DNA of 41,891 nucleotides, from positions 1 through 41,891 of the forward strand of contig SVST01000020.1 of assembly GCA_015064155.1 (NCBI GenBank). The letters are read 5' to 3'. The notes under the pieces are model-generated. The model worked only from the letters and a program-made list of their open reading frames with translations. It had not been told where the DNA came from and did not search any database. This document shows, in pieces, positions 16,227 to 24,655 of the stretch; position 1 is the stretch's first letter, and every line of letters begins with the position of its first letter. A program made the position numbers and the translations under genes. This stretch comes from Oscillospiraceae bacterium. Its GTDB lineage: Bacteria > Bacillota > Clostridia > Oscillospirales > CAG-272.

Positions 16227-16255
16227 TTGAAAAAACGAAGAAACTGTAGTATATT
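16227..16255 (+). promoter_or_regulatory. Promoter for the glycyl radical enzyme operon
   Basis: TTGAAA (16227-16232), 17 bp and TATATT (16250-16255) lie 30 bp before the start codon of the glycyl radical enzyme gene. Confidence 0.7.
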
Positions 16256-16284
16256 TAATGTAGATTTTTCGGGAGGTAATGCCA

Positions 16285-18282
16285 ATGACCGATCTTGAAA
16301 GGCTGGAACAGCTGAAAAACAAAATATTTGACCAGAGCAACGAGCATTGCTTTGTGGAACGCGAGCGTTTTCTTGCAACCTATCCCACCGATCGCATAAA
16401 CGATTCGGATTATTACGCGCGCCTTTTTGCCGACATGCTGGACAGCGTTTCGACGCCCATCAACGAGTGTGACGTCATACTCGGCAGAGTCATCGAGGGG
16501 GAGCCCGAATCGCGTGAGAACTGCCCGAACCGCCTGATCTTTGCAAAAGGACATCTTTGCCCCGACTATGCAAAGCTCTTGCGCCTGGGATACCGCGGAA
16601 TTTTGGAGGAGATCCGCGCGAATGCCGCGCGTCTTGGCACCGAAAAAGCCAAGAGCTACGAAAAAAATGCCGAAATTGTCATTCATGCCATCAACCGATA
16701 TGCCAAGCGGTATGCCGAGGCGGCAAAGCAATGCGGAAGACAAAAGGAATACGAGGCACTCTCCCGCGTCCCCTTTGAGCCGGCATACGACCTCTACTCG
16801 GCACTGCAATCGATCTGGCTGGTTCACATGGTCGCAAGCTGCTACATGGGCTCGCGCGACTATGCGTTCGGCTATATGGACGAATACCTCTATCCCTTTT
16901 ACGAGCAGGAAAAGCAAAACGGCACCACCGATGAAACAATCCGCAATCTGTTGGCGGGCTTCTTGATCAAGCCCAACGAGATCTGCGGAAGACACCCGCA
17001 CAATTATCGGCAAAAGCCGGTGCTTTCGCAAGCCTCCAAGCAGTACGTGCTGCTCGACGGCGGACGCGCAAACGAGCTGTCGGTGCTGATTCTGGAAGCG
17101 GGAAAGATCAATCTCACGGCACAACCCATCTACACGGTGATGCTGGACGAGAACGCGTCGTCCGCCTTTACCGCCACCGTGTTCGAAGCCATGACGGTGC
17201 TGACCGATAAGATGCAGGTCTTCAACGCGTCGCAGATGAAGCGTTTTCTGAAAGACAAGGGACTCCCCCGCGACCTTTGCGAGCATCCCACCGTTTCGGC
17301 TTGCTGTACCTTTGACATCGAACGGCACGCGATCCGCGAGGAATTTTATCTGCCCACGGTTGCGGTCTTCTGCAAAACGCTGTTTGAAAACAAATTCGAC
17401 ACGCTTGACGGCTTTCTTGCGGCGTTCGCCAAGGGAATCACCGCCGAGTGTCAGCAATACATCGACGAAACCCATGCCCCCGATTACGACTTTGCAAGAA
17501 AAGCGTTCCTTTTGGATTCCTTGCTGCTGGAGGGCTGTAACGAGGCTTGCGAGTATGCGCCCTACGCGCTCAAGCTCCGCGCCAAAAACATTTTCTTGCC
17601 CGGCATCGCAACGCTCGGTGATTCGCTCTGTGCGCTGGACACGCTGGTATTCCGTGGCGAGGTGCCCTACGACACCTTCGTAACCGCCCTGAAGCAGGAT
17701 TTCGCAGGGTATGACGATCTGTACGAAAGAGCCTGCGCCTGCCAAAAGTTCGGAAACGACACCGAAGAGGACCGCTACACCGTCCAAATGGCAACCCTTT
17801 TGATCGATGCGGTCGAAGCGGCAACGCATGAGAGAAATGAGATCGTCGCTCCCTCCTTCTATTCCCTGGAGCGTGAAAACGTTTGGGGACCCGAGCTGCC
17901 CGCAACTCCCGACGGACGCCGTGCAGGCTGTCCGTTCTCGGAAAACCAATCCGCGTCCTACGGTGCCGATCAAAACGGCATCACCGCCCTTTTGCGCAGC
18001 CTTTCCAAGCTTCCCTTTGCGCGCACGGCGGCAGGCGGCTTGAACCTGACCTTCTCCTGCGACCAGCGTCCCGAAATTCTGCAAGCGTTGGTAAAGACCT
18101 ATTTTGAGGGCGGCGGCAAGCACGTCGGCATTTCGGTCATCAACCGCGACACGCTGTTGGATGCCATGAAGCATCCCGAAAAATACCGTTCGCTCACGGT
18201 TCGTCTGTACGGATTTAGCGAATACTTCATTTCACTTCCCGATTGGCAGCAGCAGGCGGTACTCAACCGCACGGCATATTAA
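16285..18282 (+). CDS. Short, uncharacterised glycyl radical enzyme (PFL family)
   Basis: This 665-residue protein is clearly a pyruvate formate-lyase-family enzyme. The C-terminal glycyl radical loop reads VRLYGFSEYF (639-648), with Gly643 as the radical site. The conserved region before it includes TPDGRRAGCPFSENQSAS (541-558) and GGKHVGISVIN (610-620). The active-site loop is VSACCTFDIE (337-346): two adjacent cysteines (340-341), as in PFL itself, without the CxE motif of glycerol, diol, choline and hydroxyproline enzymes. It is about 100 residues shorter than typical members. Two ATGs are in frame (16279 and 16285); GGGAGGT at 16271-16277 is correctly spaced only for 16285. An activase follows 10 nt downstream. 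Substrate unknown; strictly anaerobic. Confidence 0.9.
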   Translation: MTDLERLEQLKNKIFDQSNEHCFVERERFLATYPTDRINDSDYYARLFADMLDSVSTPINECDVILGRVIEGEPESRENCPNRLIFAKGHLCPDYAKLLRLGYRGILEEIRANAARLGTEKAKSYEKNAEIVIHAINRYAKRYAEAAKQCGRQKEYEALSRVPFEPAYDLYSALQSIWLVHMVASCYMGSRDYAFGYMDEYLYPFYEQEKQNGTTDETIRNLLAGFLIKPNEICGRHPHNYRQKPVLSQASKQYVLLDGGRANELSVLILEAGKINLTAQPIYTVMLDENASSAFTATVFEAMTVLTDKMQVFNASQMKRFLKDKGLPRDLCEHPTVSACCTFDIERHAIREEFYLPTVAVFCKTLFENKFDTLDGFLAAFAKGITAECQQYIDETHAPDYDFARKAFLLDSLLLEGCNEACEYAPYALKLRAKNIFLPGIATLGDSLCALDTLVFRGEVPYDTFVTALKQDFAGYDDLYERACACQKFGNDTEEDRYTVQMATLLIDAVEAATHERNEIVAPSFYSLERENVWGPELPATPDGRRAGCPFSENQSASYGADQNGITALLRSLSKLPFARTAAGGLNLTFSCDQRPEILQALVKTYFEGGGKHVGISVINRDTLLDAMKHPEKYRSLTVRLYGFSEYFISLPDWQQQAVLNRTAY

Positions 18283-18292
18283 GGGAGCAGCC

Positions 18293-19192
18293 ATGCAAGG
18301 CACGGTACTCAACATCCAACGCTTTTGCACGTCGGACGGTCCCGGAATCCGCACCACAGTGTTTTTGAAGGGCTGTCCCCTGACCTGCCTTTGGTGTCAC
18401 AATCCCGAGTCGCAGCGAAGAAAGCCCGAGCTGTTGTACAGCCCGACCGAATGCGTGTCCTGCGGCAGATGCACCTCCGCTTGTCCGCGCGGCTGTCATC
18501 AACAAAAAAACGGGCAACACACGTTCGACCGATCGGTCTGCGTTGCCTGCGGAGCCTGCCGATTTCCCCTGTGCAAAGCAATCGAGCTTTCGGGAAAGAC
18601 GATGTCCGCCAAAGAAGTTTTTGACGAGGTCGTCAAGGATGCGGCGTTCTACCGCAATTCGGGCGGCGGCATGACGCTTTCGGGCGGAGAACCTCTCTTG
18701 CAAGCCGATTTTGCCATCGAGCTTTTGGGGCTTGCACGGGAAGCCGGCATCCACAAAGCAATCGAAACCTGCGGATACGCACCGCGAAAAGTGGTTGCAA
18801 GCATCGCGGAACTTGTCGATCTGTTTTTGTTTGACTACAAGGAATCCGATCCCGAGCGTCACCGCCGCTTCACGGGTGTCGATAACGCTCAAATCCTTGA
18901 AAATCTCACTTTGCTCGACGACATGAAAAAAAGCATCGTTCTCCGATGCCCGATTATTCCCGATTATAACGACCGCGACGATCATTTTGCGTCGATTGCC
19001 GCGCTTGCAAACCGCCTTTCCCACGTGACCGAAATTCAAATCGAACCCTATCACGATTTCGGTAAGACAAAATACGCAAAGCTTGAAAGAGCCTACGCGC
19101 TCTCCGATGTCCTCCCCGCAGACCGCGAGGTGGCAAGGCGGTACGTATCCGCCATTCAAGCGCGCACCGATACGCCCGTCCGCATTCCTTAA
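18293..19192 (+). CDS. Glycyl radical enzyme activating enzyme (radical SAM)
   Basis: This 299-residue radical SAM activase installs the glycyl radical on the preceding enzyme. The SAM-cluster motif is CPLTCLWC (28-35), followed by HNPES. An inserted ferredoxin-like domain has CVSCGRCTSACP and CVACGACRFPLC, predicting two further [4Fe-4S] clusters, as in activases of non-PFL glycyl radical enzymes. GGGMTLSGGEPLLQ is the family GGE motif. The ribosome binding site is GGGAG, and the gene is 10 nt after its partner. PFL itself usually has a short activase without the ferredoxin insert, so this architecture also argues against a simple pyruvate formate-lyase. Confidence 0.95.
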   Translation: MQGTVLNIQRFCTSDGPGIRTTVFLKGCPLTCLWCHNPESQRRKPELLYSPTECVSCGRCTSACPRGCHQQKNGQHTFDRSVCVACGACRFPLCKAIELSGKTMSAKEVFDEVVKDAAFYRNSGGGMTLSGGEPLLQADFAIELLGLAREAGIHKAIETCGYAPRKVVASIAELVDLFLFDYKESDPERHRRFTGVDNAQILENLTLLDDMKKSIVLRCPIIPDYNDRDDHFASIAALANRLSHVTEIQIEPYHDFGKTKYAKLERAYALSDVLPADREVARRYVSAIQARTDTPVRIP

Positions 19193-19238
19193 AAAAACAA
19201 AAAAATAAAAATAAAGATTTACAAAAAGGAGAATTGTC

Positions 19239-20282
19239 ATGAAATTTCTTGCACTCACCGACCATTTCGCCAGAAAAGAGCATTACGAGGAGCTTTTCGC
19301 AAACTTCCCCGAGCATACGCTTTCCACCGTGTTCTACGGTGAAGAGGACCGCATCATCATGCGCGATATGTTCCGCGAGGTTGAGGTCAACGGACCCGAC
19401 GCCGTAGAAATTCCCGCAGCCGTATACGAGGAAGCGGTTGACGCTGACGTAATCATCACGCACCTCTGCCCCATCCCCGCAAAGCTGATCGAAAAGGCCC
19501 CCAAGCTCCGCGCCATTCTCTCCAACCGCGGCGGTCTGGAAAACATCGCAGTCAAGGCTGCAACCGAGCGCAACATCCCGATTCTGAACAACCCCGCGCA
19601 CAACGCGAATGCCGTTGCCGAATTCACCGTTGCCTTGATGATCTCCGAGGCGCGCAACCTGGCACGCTCCTACTTCAGTGTCAAGCACGGTGAGTGGCGC
19701 GAAAACTACAGCAACTTCGGCAACATCTGGGAGATCCGCGGCAAGACCGTCGGTCTGATCGGCTTTAGCACCATCGGTCGTCTGGTTGCCGAAAAGCTCA
19801 GCTCCTTCGGTGTGAAGATGCTGGTCAGCGACCCCAAGTGCGATCCCGACGACGAGCTGGTTCAGCGTCTTGGCATCAAGGTCGTTGATCTGACCACCCT
19901 GATGAAGGAAAGTGACTACGTATCGCTCCACGCAAGAGCCAGCGGCTGCTTCCTGACCCGCGACGTGCTTTCCCTGATGAAGCCCAACGCGATCTTCATC
20001 AACACCGCACGCGCCTACATGGTTGACTACGACGCACTCTACGAGCTGCTGCGCGACAAGAAGATCATGGGTGCCGCAATCGACGTATTCCCCGTTGAAC
20101 CGCTGCCCATCGACTATCCTCTCCTGACGCTGGATAACTGCACCGTTACCACCCACCGCGCAGGCGATACCGTAAACGCTTACAGCGAAAGCCCCGCAAT
20201 GGTCATGGAGGACTACGGTCTGTACCTGGCAGGTAAGAAGCCTCGCTTCTTCGTAAACCCCGAGGTCGGCATGGGCAGATAA
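19239..20282 (+). CDS. D-isomer-specific 2-hydroxyacid dehydrogenase
   Basis: This 347-residue NAD-dependent dehydrogenase is related to phosphoglycerate and hydroxypyruvate/glycerate dehydrogenases. The Rossmann motif is VGLIGFSTIGRLVAEKL (171-187). The catalytic triad is complete: Arg258 in NTARAYMVD, Glu287 in PVEPLP and His306 in TTHRAGD. The final catalytic His is followed by RAG rather than the common IGG/IAG. The ribosome binding site is AAAAAGGAG. It lies 46 nt after the activase, across an A-rich gap, and probably belongs to the same transcript. It could reduce a 2-oxoacid made by the glycyl radical enzyme or supply its substrate; this is inference. Confidence 0.92.
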   Translation: MKFLALTDHFARKEHYEELFANFPEHTLSTVFYGEEDRIIMRDMFREVEVNGPDAVEIPAAVYEEAVDADVIITHLCPIPAKLIEKAPKLRAILSNRGGLENIAVKAATERNIPILNNPAHNANAVAEFTVALMISEARNLARSYFSVKHGEWRENYSNFGNIWEIRGKTVGLIGFSTIGRLVAEKLSSFGVKMLVSDPKCDPDDELVQRLGIKVVDLTTLMKESDYVSLHARASGCFLTRDVLSLMKPNAIFINTARAYMVDYDALYELLRDKKIMGAAIDVFPVEPLPIDYPLLTLDNCTVTTHRAGDTVNAYSESPAMVMEDYGLYLAGKKPRFFVNPEVGMGR

Positions 20283-20287
20283 TTACC

Positions 20288-21091
20288 ATGAGAACCTATC
20301 ACAAGCTGTTAAACGGCGAAAAAATCCTGCTCGGCGGTCACCGAGGCGACCGTAAAAACTTCCCCGAAAACACCATGCCCGCTTTCCGTGCCATGCAAGA
20401 AATGGGTGCAGACGCGATCGAAACCGACGTGCGCATGACCAAGGACGGGCACCTCGTGCTGATCCACGACCGCGACGTCCAAAGAACCACCAACGGGCAG
20501 GGCTTCGTGGATGAAATGACGCTGGAAGAGATCCGCGCGCTTGACGCAGGCTTTTGGAAAGACCCCGCGTTTGCAGGCGAAAAAATCCCCACTCTGGAGG
20601 AATTTCTGGAATTCGTCAGCACCACCAATCTTTTTATCAACTGGGAGCTGAAGCAGTACCCCATGGAGCTTGGCGAGGAAAAAGCCTACGGCTGTATCGA
20701 TAAGCTGGTGGAAATGATCGACCGCTACGGTCTTGCGGAGCGCAGCATCATGAATTCCTTTTCCGACTGTAACCTCGAATACGTCGACACCAAATGGCCG
20801 CATAAATTCGCCATCCACGGCTATATCCATTACAAAAAGCCCAAGGATACCCCCTCCAAGCCCTTGGAGAGCTTCCTTGATTGGGCGGCAATCTGGCGAA
20901 AGGACGAAGACCATACCGCAGGCTTTGAGGAGGACTACGCATTCGCAAAGGAGCGCGATATCCTCACCTGTATCCTCGTCCCCGACACCGAGGAGGACTA
21001 CCGCAAAGCCCTCGACATGGGCTGCCGTATGTTCACCAGCGACGACCCCTCCACCGCGATCGAAGTCCTAAAGGCACTCGGGGAACGGTAA
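20288..21091 (+). CDS. Glycerophosphodiester phosphodiesterase
   Basis: This 267-residue TIM-barrel phosphodiesterase has the GDPD motifs HRGDRKNFPENT (18-29), AIETDVRMTKDGHLVLIHD (43-61) and a later LFINWELK. Residues His18, Glu45, Asp47 and His60 match the catalytic and metal sites. It hydrolyses glycerophosphodiesters to glycerol-3-phosphate and an alcohol. There is no signal peptide, so it is cytoplasmic. It starts 5 nt after the dehydrogenase stop with no clear ribosome binding site, so translation is probably coupled. Its position suggests a link between phosphodiester breakdown and the glycyl radical pathway. Confidence 0.92.
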   Translation: MRTYHKLLNGEKILLGGHRGDRKNFPENTMPAFRAMQEMGADAIETDVRMTKDGHLVLIHDRDVQRTTNGQGFVDEMTLEEIRALDAGFWKDPAFAGEKIPTLEEFLEFVSTTNLFINWELKQYPMELGEEKAYGCIDKLVEMIDRYGLAERSIMNSFSDCNLEYVDTKWPHKFAIHGYIHYKKPKDTPSKPLESFLDWAAIWRKDEDHTAGFEEDYAFAKERDILTCILVPDTEEDYRKALDMGCRMFTSDDPSTAIEVLKALGER

Positions 21092-21106
21092 GTATCGTTT
21101 TTGTGG

Positions 21107-21440
21107 AAACACAGGACGCGGTTTTTTTGGGGGAGCTTTTGAAAAAGGGATTTTCGTGGGGAACTTTTGGAAAAGTTCCCCACACCCCTCAAAACTTTCA
21201 CAGCATTTTTATGTATGTGAGAGTTTTTCTTTTTTGTGTCGGACTCCGATATACTGCCGATAGCCGTCAGGTGCCACCACCCTGCCGGCTCTGCCGGGGG
21301 ACGCGGGGACGCGATTTTTTGGGGGAGCTTTTGAAAAAGCTCCCCCACACCCCCGCAAAACTTTCACAGCATTTTTATGTATGTGAGAGTTCTTGAAAGG
21401 GGTGTGGGGAAACCTTCTTGAAAGAAGGTTTCCCCACAAT
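21107..21440. repeat. Composite intergenic repeat, copy B (tandem, second unit chimeric)
   Basis: This region fills the convergent gap between the GDPD gene and the GH109-like gene and has no gene. The first unit carries GGACGCGG, hairpin arms GGGGAACTTTT and AAAAGTTCCCC, the core CTTTCACAGCATTTTT and GTGAGAGTTTTTC. It then has a TGTCGG/CCGATA pair and the stem AGCCGTCAGG (21262-21271) with CCTGCCGGCT (21281-21290) around loop TGCCACCAC. A second unit starts at about 21298 with GGACGCGGGGACGCG, a GGGGGAGCTTTT hairpin and the same core at 21359-21376. It then breaks into an unrelated hairpin (GGGGAAACCTTCTTG arms) just before the next gene. Confidence 0.88.
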
Positions 21441-21453
21441 CTATTACAATAAA

Positions 21454-22683
21454 TCAAATACTCAAATCGACAACATCGAGAGGTTGACGGCGCGTCCACA
21501 TACCGCCGGTGAAGTCTGGAATTGCCTGGGGCATACCGCCTGCGGCAACCGAAGCTTCGGAAAGGGCAGTGACCACCATCCATGCAGCGGCATCATAGAC
21601 GTCAATCGGCATAGGCTTTCCTTCCTTAAGCAGATCGACGAATGCGCGGAACATCACGCCGTCCATGCCTCCGTGACCCACCTTTTTCTGCTCGTCGGAC
21701 AAATCTTTCCAAATCGAGGGCAGGTATTTTGCTTCGTACTCGGCGGCATTGTTAAAGGATGCCTTGTAGTACTCCACGGGCTGGTAGGTTTCCATACCGC
21801 CCTCCAAAAAGACCATATTGGTATTCATTTCGTAGCAGCCGCGCGTACCGTGCAGATTGAACTCGCGCGAATAATGACGCGGAAGCGTCGTATCCAGGCG
21901 CATGGAAATGGTGGATCCGTCGGCGCAGGTAATGATGGTGTTTACGATATCGCCCTGACGGAACTGCTTGCCCTCCAGGTGCGGGAACTTTCCGGGATTC
22001 CGCGCGATGTAGTCCTGCACGCCAACGGCGCGGGAGGCAACCGAAACCAAGGAAACCATCTGATTTCCGCGGTTGATGTTCAGCACCTTTGCGATGGGAC
22101 CCAGCTCGTGCGTGGGATAGTTTTCACAGTTGCGGTTGAGGTAGTTGCGCAGGCGGTAATGACGGCGAGCCACTCCGTTTGCAATACCGGGGGCAAGATA
22201 GTGACCGTATGCGCCGTGCGCGTGTACGATATCTCCAAGCACGCCGTTTCGAACCAAGGAGGTTGCCAAAAGCTCTTGCTTACCGTAGCAGCAGTTTTCC
22301 ATGAACATAATGGGGGTCTTGGTTGTTTCGTAGGTGCGAACCATGTCCCACATACGTTCTACGCAGTATGCACCGCCGACCTCCATTGCAACGGGAATGC
22401 CCAGCTTCATGGCGTCGATTGCCACCTCAACGTGGGTTTCCCAAGAGGTTGCCACAAACACGGCATCCATGCCGCCGTGCTGCAGACAAGTATAATGATC
22501 GGTAAAGGTTTCGGGACGCTTACCGGTTTTTTCAAATACGATATTTGCCATGTCAATCGCGCGATCCTCGTAGTTATCGCAAACCGAAGCGATCTCCACG
22601 TCTTCCATGTTCAAAAGGATCTTTTTGAGAATGCTGGACCCGCGTACACCAAGACCGATAACCCCTAATTTTACAGTATTCAT
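21454..22683 (-). CDS. Gfo/Idh/MocA-fold protein, GH109-like
   Basis: This 409-residue protein has an N-terminal NAD-binding motif GVIGLGVRG (7-15). The middle contains FMENCCYGK (128-135), where the usual EKP motif region of sugar dehydrogenases is altered (MEVGG at 100-104). It then has ENYPTHELGPIAKVLNINRG (187-206). From memory, these features match glycosidase family GH109, which cleaves alpha-N-acetylgalactosamine using bound NAD in a non-hydrolytic redox mechanism; His192 would sit in the active site. There is no signal peptide, so it would act on imported glycans. A plain sugar dehydrogenase is the alternative. The ribosome binding site is AAAGGAG and it has its own promoter. Confidence 0.78.
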   Translation of the reverse strand: MNTVKLGVIGLGVRGSSILKKILLNMEDVEIASVCDNYEDRAIDMANIVFEKTGKRPETFTDHYTCLQHGGMDAVFVATSWETHVEVAIDAMKLGIPVAMEVGGAYCVERMWDMVRTYETTKTPIMFMENCCYGKQELLATSLVRNGVLGDIVHAHGAYGHYLAPGIANGVARRHYRLRNYLNRNCENYPTHELGPIAKVLNINRGNQMVSLVSVASRAVGVQDYIARNPGKFPHLEGKQFRQGDIVNTIITCADGSTISMRLDTTLPRHYSREFNLHGTRGCYEMNTNMVFLEGGMETYQPVEYYKASFNNAAEYEAKYLPSIWKDLSDEQKKVGHGGMDGVMFRAFVDLLKEGKPMPIDVYDAAAWMVVTALSEASVAAGGMPQAIPDFTGGMWTRRQPLDVVDLSI

Positions 22684-22724
22684 CCTTGTTCTCCTTTGTT
22701 CAGAAAAATCTGTCTTTCAAATAG

Positions 22725-22753
22725 ATTTTATCATATCCTTTTTTGTTTTACAA
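22725..22753 (-). promoter_or_regulatory. Promoter for the GH109-like gene
   Basis: On the minus strand, TTGTAA (22753-22748), 17 bp and TAAAAT (22730-22725) lie 42 bp before the start codon, in the 145-bp AT-rich gap after the unknown gene. Confidence 0.7.
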
Positions 22754-22828
22754 GTCGTTTTGGAATTTATTTTTGAAAAAAAGAATTTTTTCCCAAGCAG
22801 CAATGTGAATTTGAAATTTATTTTCATT

Positions 22829-23758
22829 TTAGGAAACAAAATGAAAGCGCAAACAAAGCACGTTGCATGGCGCACCCGAAGAATGTAACAGCTGAAGCTG
22901 ACCGCTGTGCGCAAAGCGTGCAAGCAGCCGATAGCCGTCCGGCAAAGCCTCCAGCTCAAACTCCCGAAAGGCACGAAGCGAGGAAAATGCGCGAAGCTCC
23001 GCCTCGGAAAGCTCGTAATGCTTCCGTGAAAGCTCACTTTCGGTATGCAGCTCTATCGAAAAGGAGAGCGTCTTCTCTTCGTTTACTCGAATCGCATCAC
23101 CGTGATTCGATTTCCGCCGAAGCGACAGAAACAGACACAGCAAAAAGACGGTCAGGCGCACCTCTTCTGCGCGCGTAAGCGACACGGACAGTGCGGGAAG
23201 TCGCGTGTCCCGCAAACGGATTCCCGTAAAATTGCAAAGCCATTGCACGCGCGTTCGAAGATCGACCGAGGCGGACGGCTTCCCGATGCGGTCCAGATAA
23301 TAAAAAAGCTCTGCCATGTGTCTGCATAGCGCATCATCCCCCGCGTGGGGAGTCACCGATTCTTCGGCATGCTCGGGTGCCGAACGAAAATCGTCCCGCC
23401 CCAGAAAATGAAGTACCCGTCGGATTGCCCGCGCATCCCCCTGCGGCAAAATTGCAAGACACAGTCCCGTAAAAGACAAGAAATCCGAAAAAAGCAAAAC
23501 AGCAAGCTTGCCGTTTTGTAAAAAAATATGCTCACGTTGTCCCAAGGAAGCATCCAAAAAGCGTTGCTCGGCAGGCGGCAACGAACGAATCGGCAAAAAG
23601 CGTTCGCCAACCGAAAGCCCTTGCCCGCGACAGGCAATCACGCGGTAGCCGTCGAAAGGATCCAGCACCGCGCAGGCTTCAGAGGAAAGGCGGATATGGT
23701 CTTGATCTTTGTCCCGCATCAAAAGCGACTCGGGCAGATAGCTGTTTAAATCAAACAA
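22829..23758 (-). CDS. Hypothetical protein, partner of NERD protein
   Basis: I do not recognise this 309-residue protein. There is no signal peptide. The N-terminal half (about 1-130) alternates short strands and helices (CAVLDPFDGYRVIACRGQGLS, LAVLLFSDFLSFTGLCLAIL) and looks like a PAS/GAF-type sensing fold by eye. The middle is helical (DDALCRHMAELFYYLDRIG). A leucine-rich helix (EEVRLTVFLLCLFLSLRR, about 200-217) precedes a beta-rich end. The order resembles a sensor-kinase layout without conserved kinase boxes, but this is weak. It follows the NERD gene by 12 nt and shares its transcript. High use of rare-looking Arg and Leu codons is not obvious. Confidence 0.6.
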   Translation of the reverse strand: MFDLNSYLPESLLMRDKDQDHIRLSSEACAVLDPFDGYRVIACRGQGLSVGERFLPIRSLPPAEQRFLDASLGQREHIFLQNGKLAVLLFSDFLSFTGLCLAILPQGDARAIRRVLHFLGRDDFRSAPEHAEESVTPHAGDDALCRHMAELFYYLDRIGKPSASVDLRTRVQWLCNFTGIRLRDTRLPALSVSLTRAEEVRLTVFLLCLFLSLRRKSNHGDAIRVNEEKTLSFSIELHTESELSRKHYELSEAELRAFSSLRAFREFELEALPDGYRLLARFAHSGQLQLLHSSGAPCNVLCLRFHFVS

Positions 23759-23770
23759 AAAAAGAATCTC

Positions 23771-24598
23771 CTAAAAAACAATGTATCGAATACGGCTTGC
23801 GGAAAAGCTCTTCCACGAGCCGTCCAGACAATGCAAGGTGAATTTCAGATCCCGTGCATAGAAAACACCGCTGGAGCCGTCGTCAAAGGTGACGTACAGC
23901 TTGTCCCGCAGGCGCAGATTCTGATGCTCACAGGTGATAAAGGAAATGCGTGTGGTGTCCAATCGAACCAAAGCCCCGTCCTCGGAGGTACATTCAATCG
24001 AATCGTCGGCAAGAATCCCCTTGCAAAACTCGCTGTCGTTGTCATAAAGACGGGTGCAGCGAAGCAGCCGCGCCGTGTCGATGGGCTCAAAAGCTTTTGA
24101 TTCCTCGCGACATTTTTTCTTGATATAGGGCAGCACCCGCGACGCACCAAGCAACGCAATGCCGTCCATCTCCTCGGGGAGATCGAGCGTGCAATCCTCT
24201 CCCGCAAAAACCACGATCCCCCATACGGGACACTCCAATCGGTAAAATTTTTTCATGCAGTGAATAAACTGATTGGTGGTTCCCACGGGACTTTTCAGCT
24301 CCTTGTGAGTGCCGTTTTCCTTATCCTGATAGAAAACACCGTCCGAGCAGCCGATCTTCCCTTTCCAATGCTTGACCTCCAGAACGAAAGGAACACCGAG
24401 ATGCTGTACGAAAAAGTCCTTTTCAAGATACAGATTTTTATGGGGAACCGCAAGGTTTCGAATCACCGTGTCAAGGTTTTCGGAAAGCAGGCGGTAAATA
24501 GACTCCTCGCCGTCCGCGCCAAAACGCTCGATGTCTTCAAGCGGCGGCAGCCCGGACGCACGGGAACGGTGCAATGCGGTTTTGAAAAGATTTCCCAT
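23771..24598 (-). CDS. NERD domain protein
   Basis: This 275-residue protein has an N-terminal nuclease-related domain (NERD). GADGEESIYRLLSE (28-40) leads into NLYLEKDFFVQHLGVPFVLEVKHWKGKI (55-82), where Asp61, Glu74 and Lys76 match the D...ExK endonuclease-like core. NERD proteins are thought to process DNA or RNA, and some are plasmid- or defence-associated; activity here is unproven. The second half (about 170-275) has no recognised domain and is beta-rich. The start codon follows AAAGGATT. It has a consensus promoter and a dyad operator candidate, and it heads a two-gene operon with the unknown protein. Confidence 0.8.
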   Translation of the reverse strand: MGNLFKTALHRSRASGLPPLEDIERFGADGEESIYRLLSENLDTVIRNLAVPHKNLYLEKDFFVQHLGVPFVLEVKHWKGKIGCSDGVFYQDKENGTHKELKSPVGTTNQFIHCMKKFYRLECPVWGIVVFAGEDCTLDLPEEMDGIALLGASRVLPYIKKKCREESKAFEPIDTARLLRCTRLYDNDSEFCKGILADDSIECTSEDGALVRLDTTRISFITCEHQNLRLRDKLYVTFDDGSSGVFYARDLKFTLHCLDGSWKSFSASRIRYIVF

Positions 24599-24627
24599 AG
24601 CGCAATCCTTTTAGCAATCAAAATCGG

Positions 24628-24648
24628 GTGACATGGCAAGCTTGTCAC
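24628..24648. promoter_or_regulatory. GTGACA/TGTCAC dyad downstream of NERD promoter
   Basis: GTGACA (24628-24633) and TGTCAC (24643-24648) are inverted copies around 9 nt, placed at the expected transcription start of the NERD operon. The position suits a repressor that blocks initiation. Confidence 0.5.
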
Positions 24649-24655
24649 GTCCGAC

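Noticed and set aside
16255-18174. A 639-codon minus-strand frame opposite the glycyl radical enzyme
   Set aside because: The plus strand encodes a full glycyl radical enzyme with catalytic motifs; the antisense translation has no recognisable domain and runs into the promoter region.
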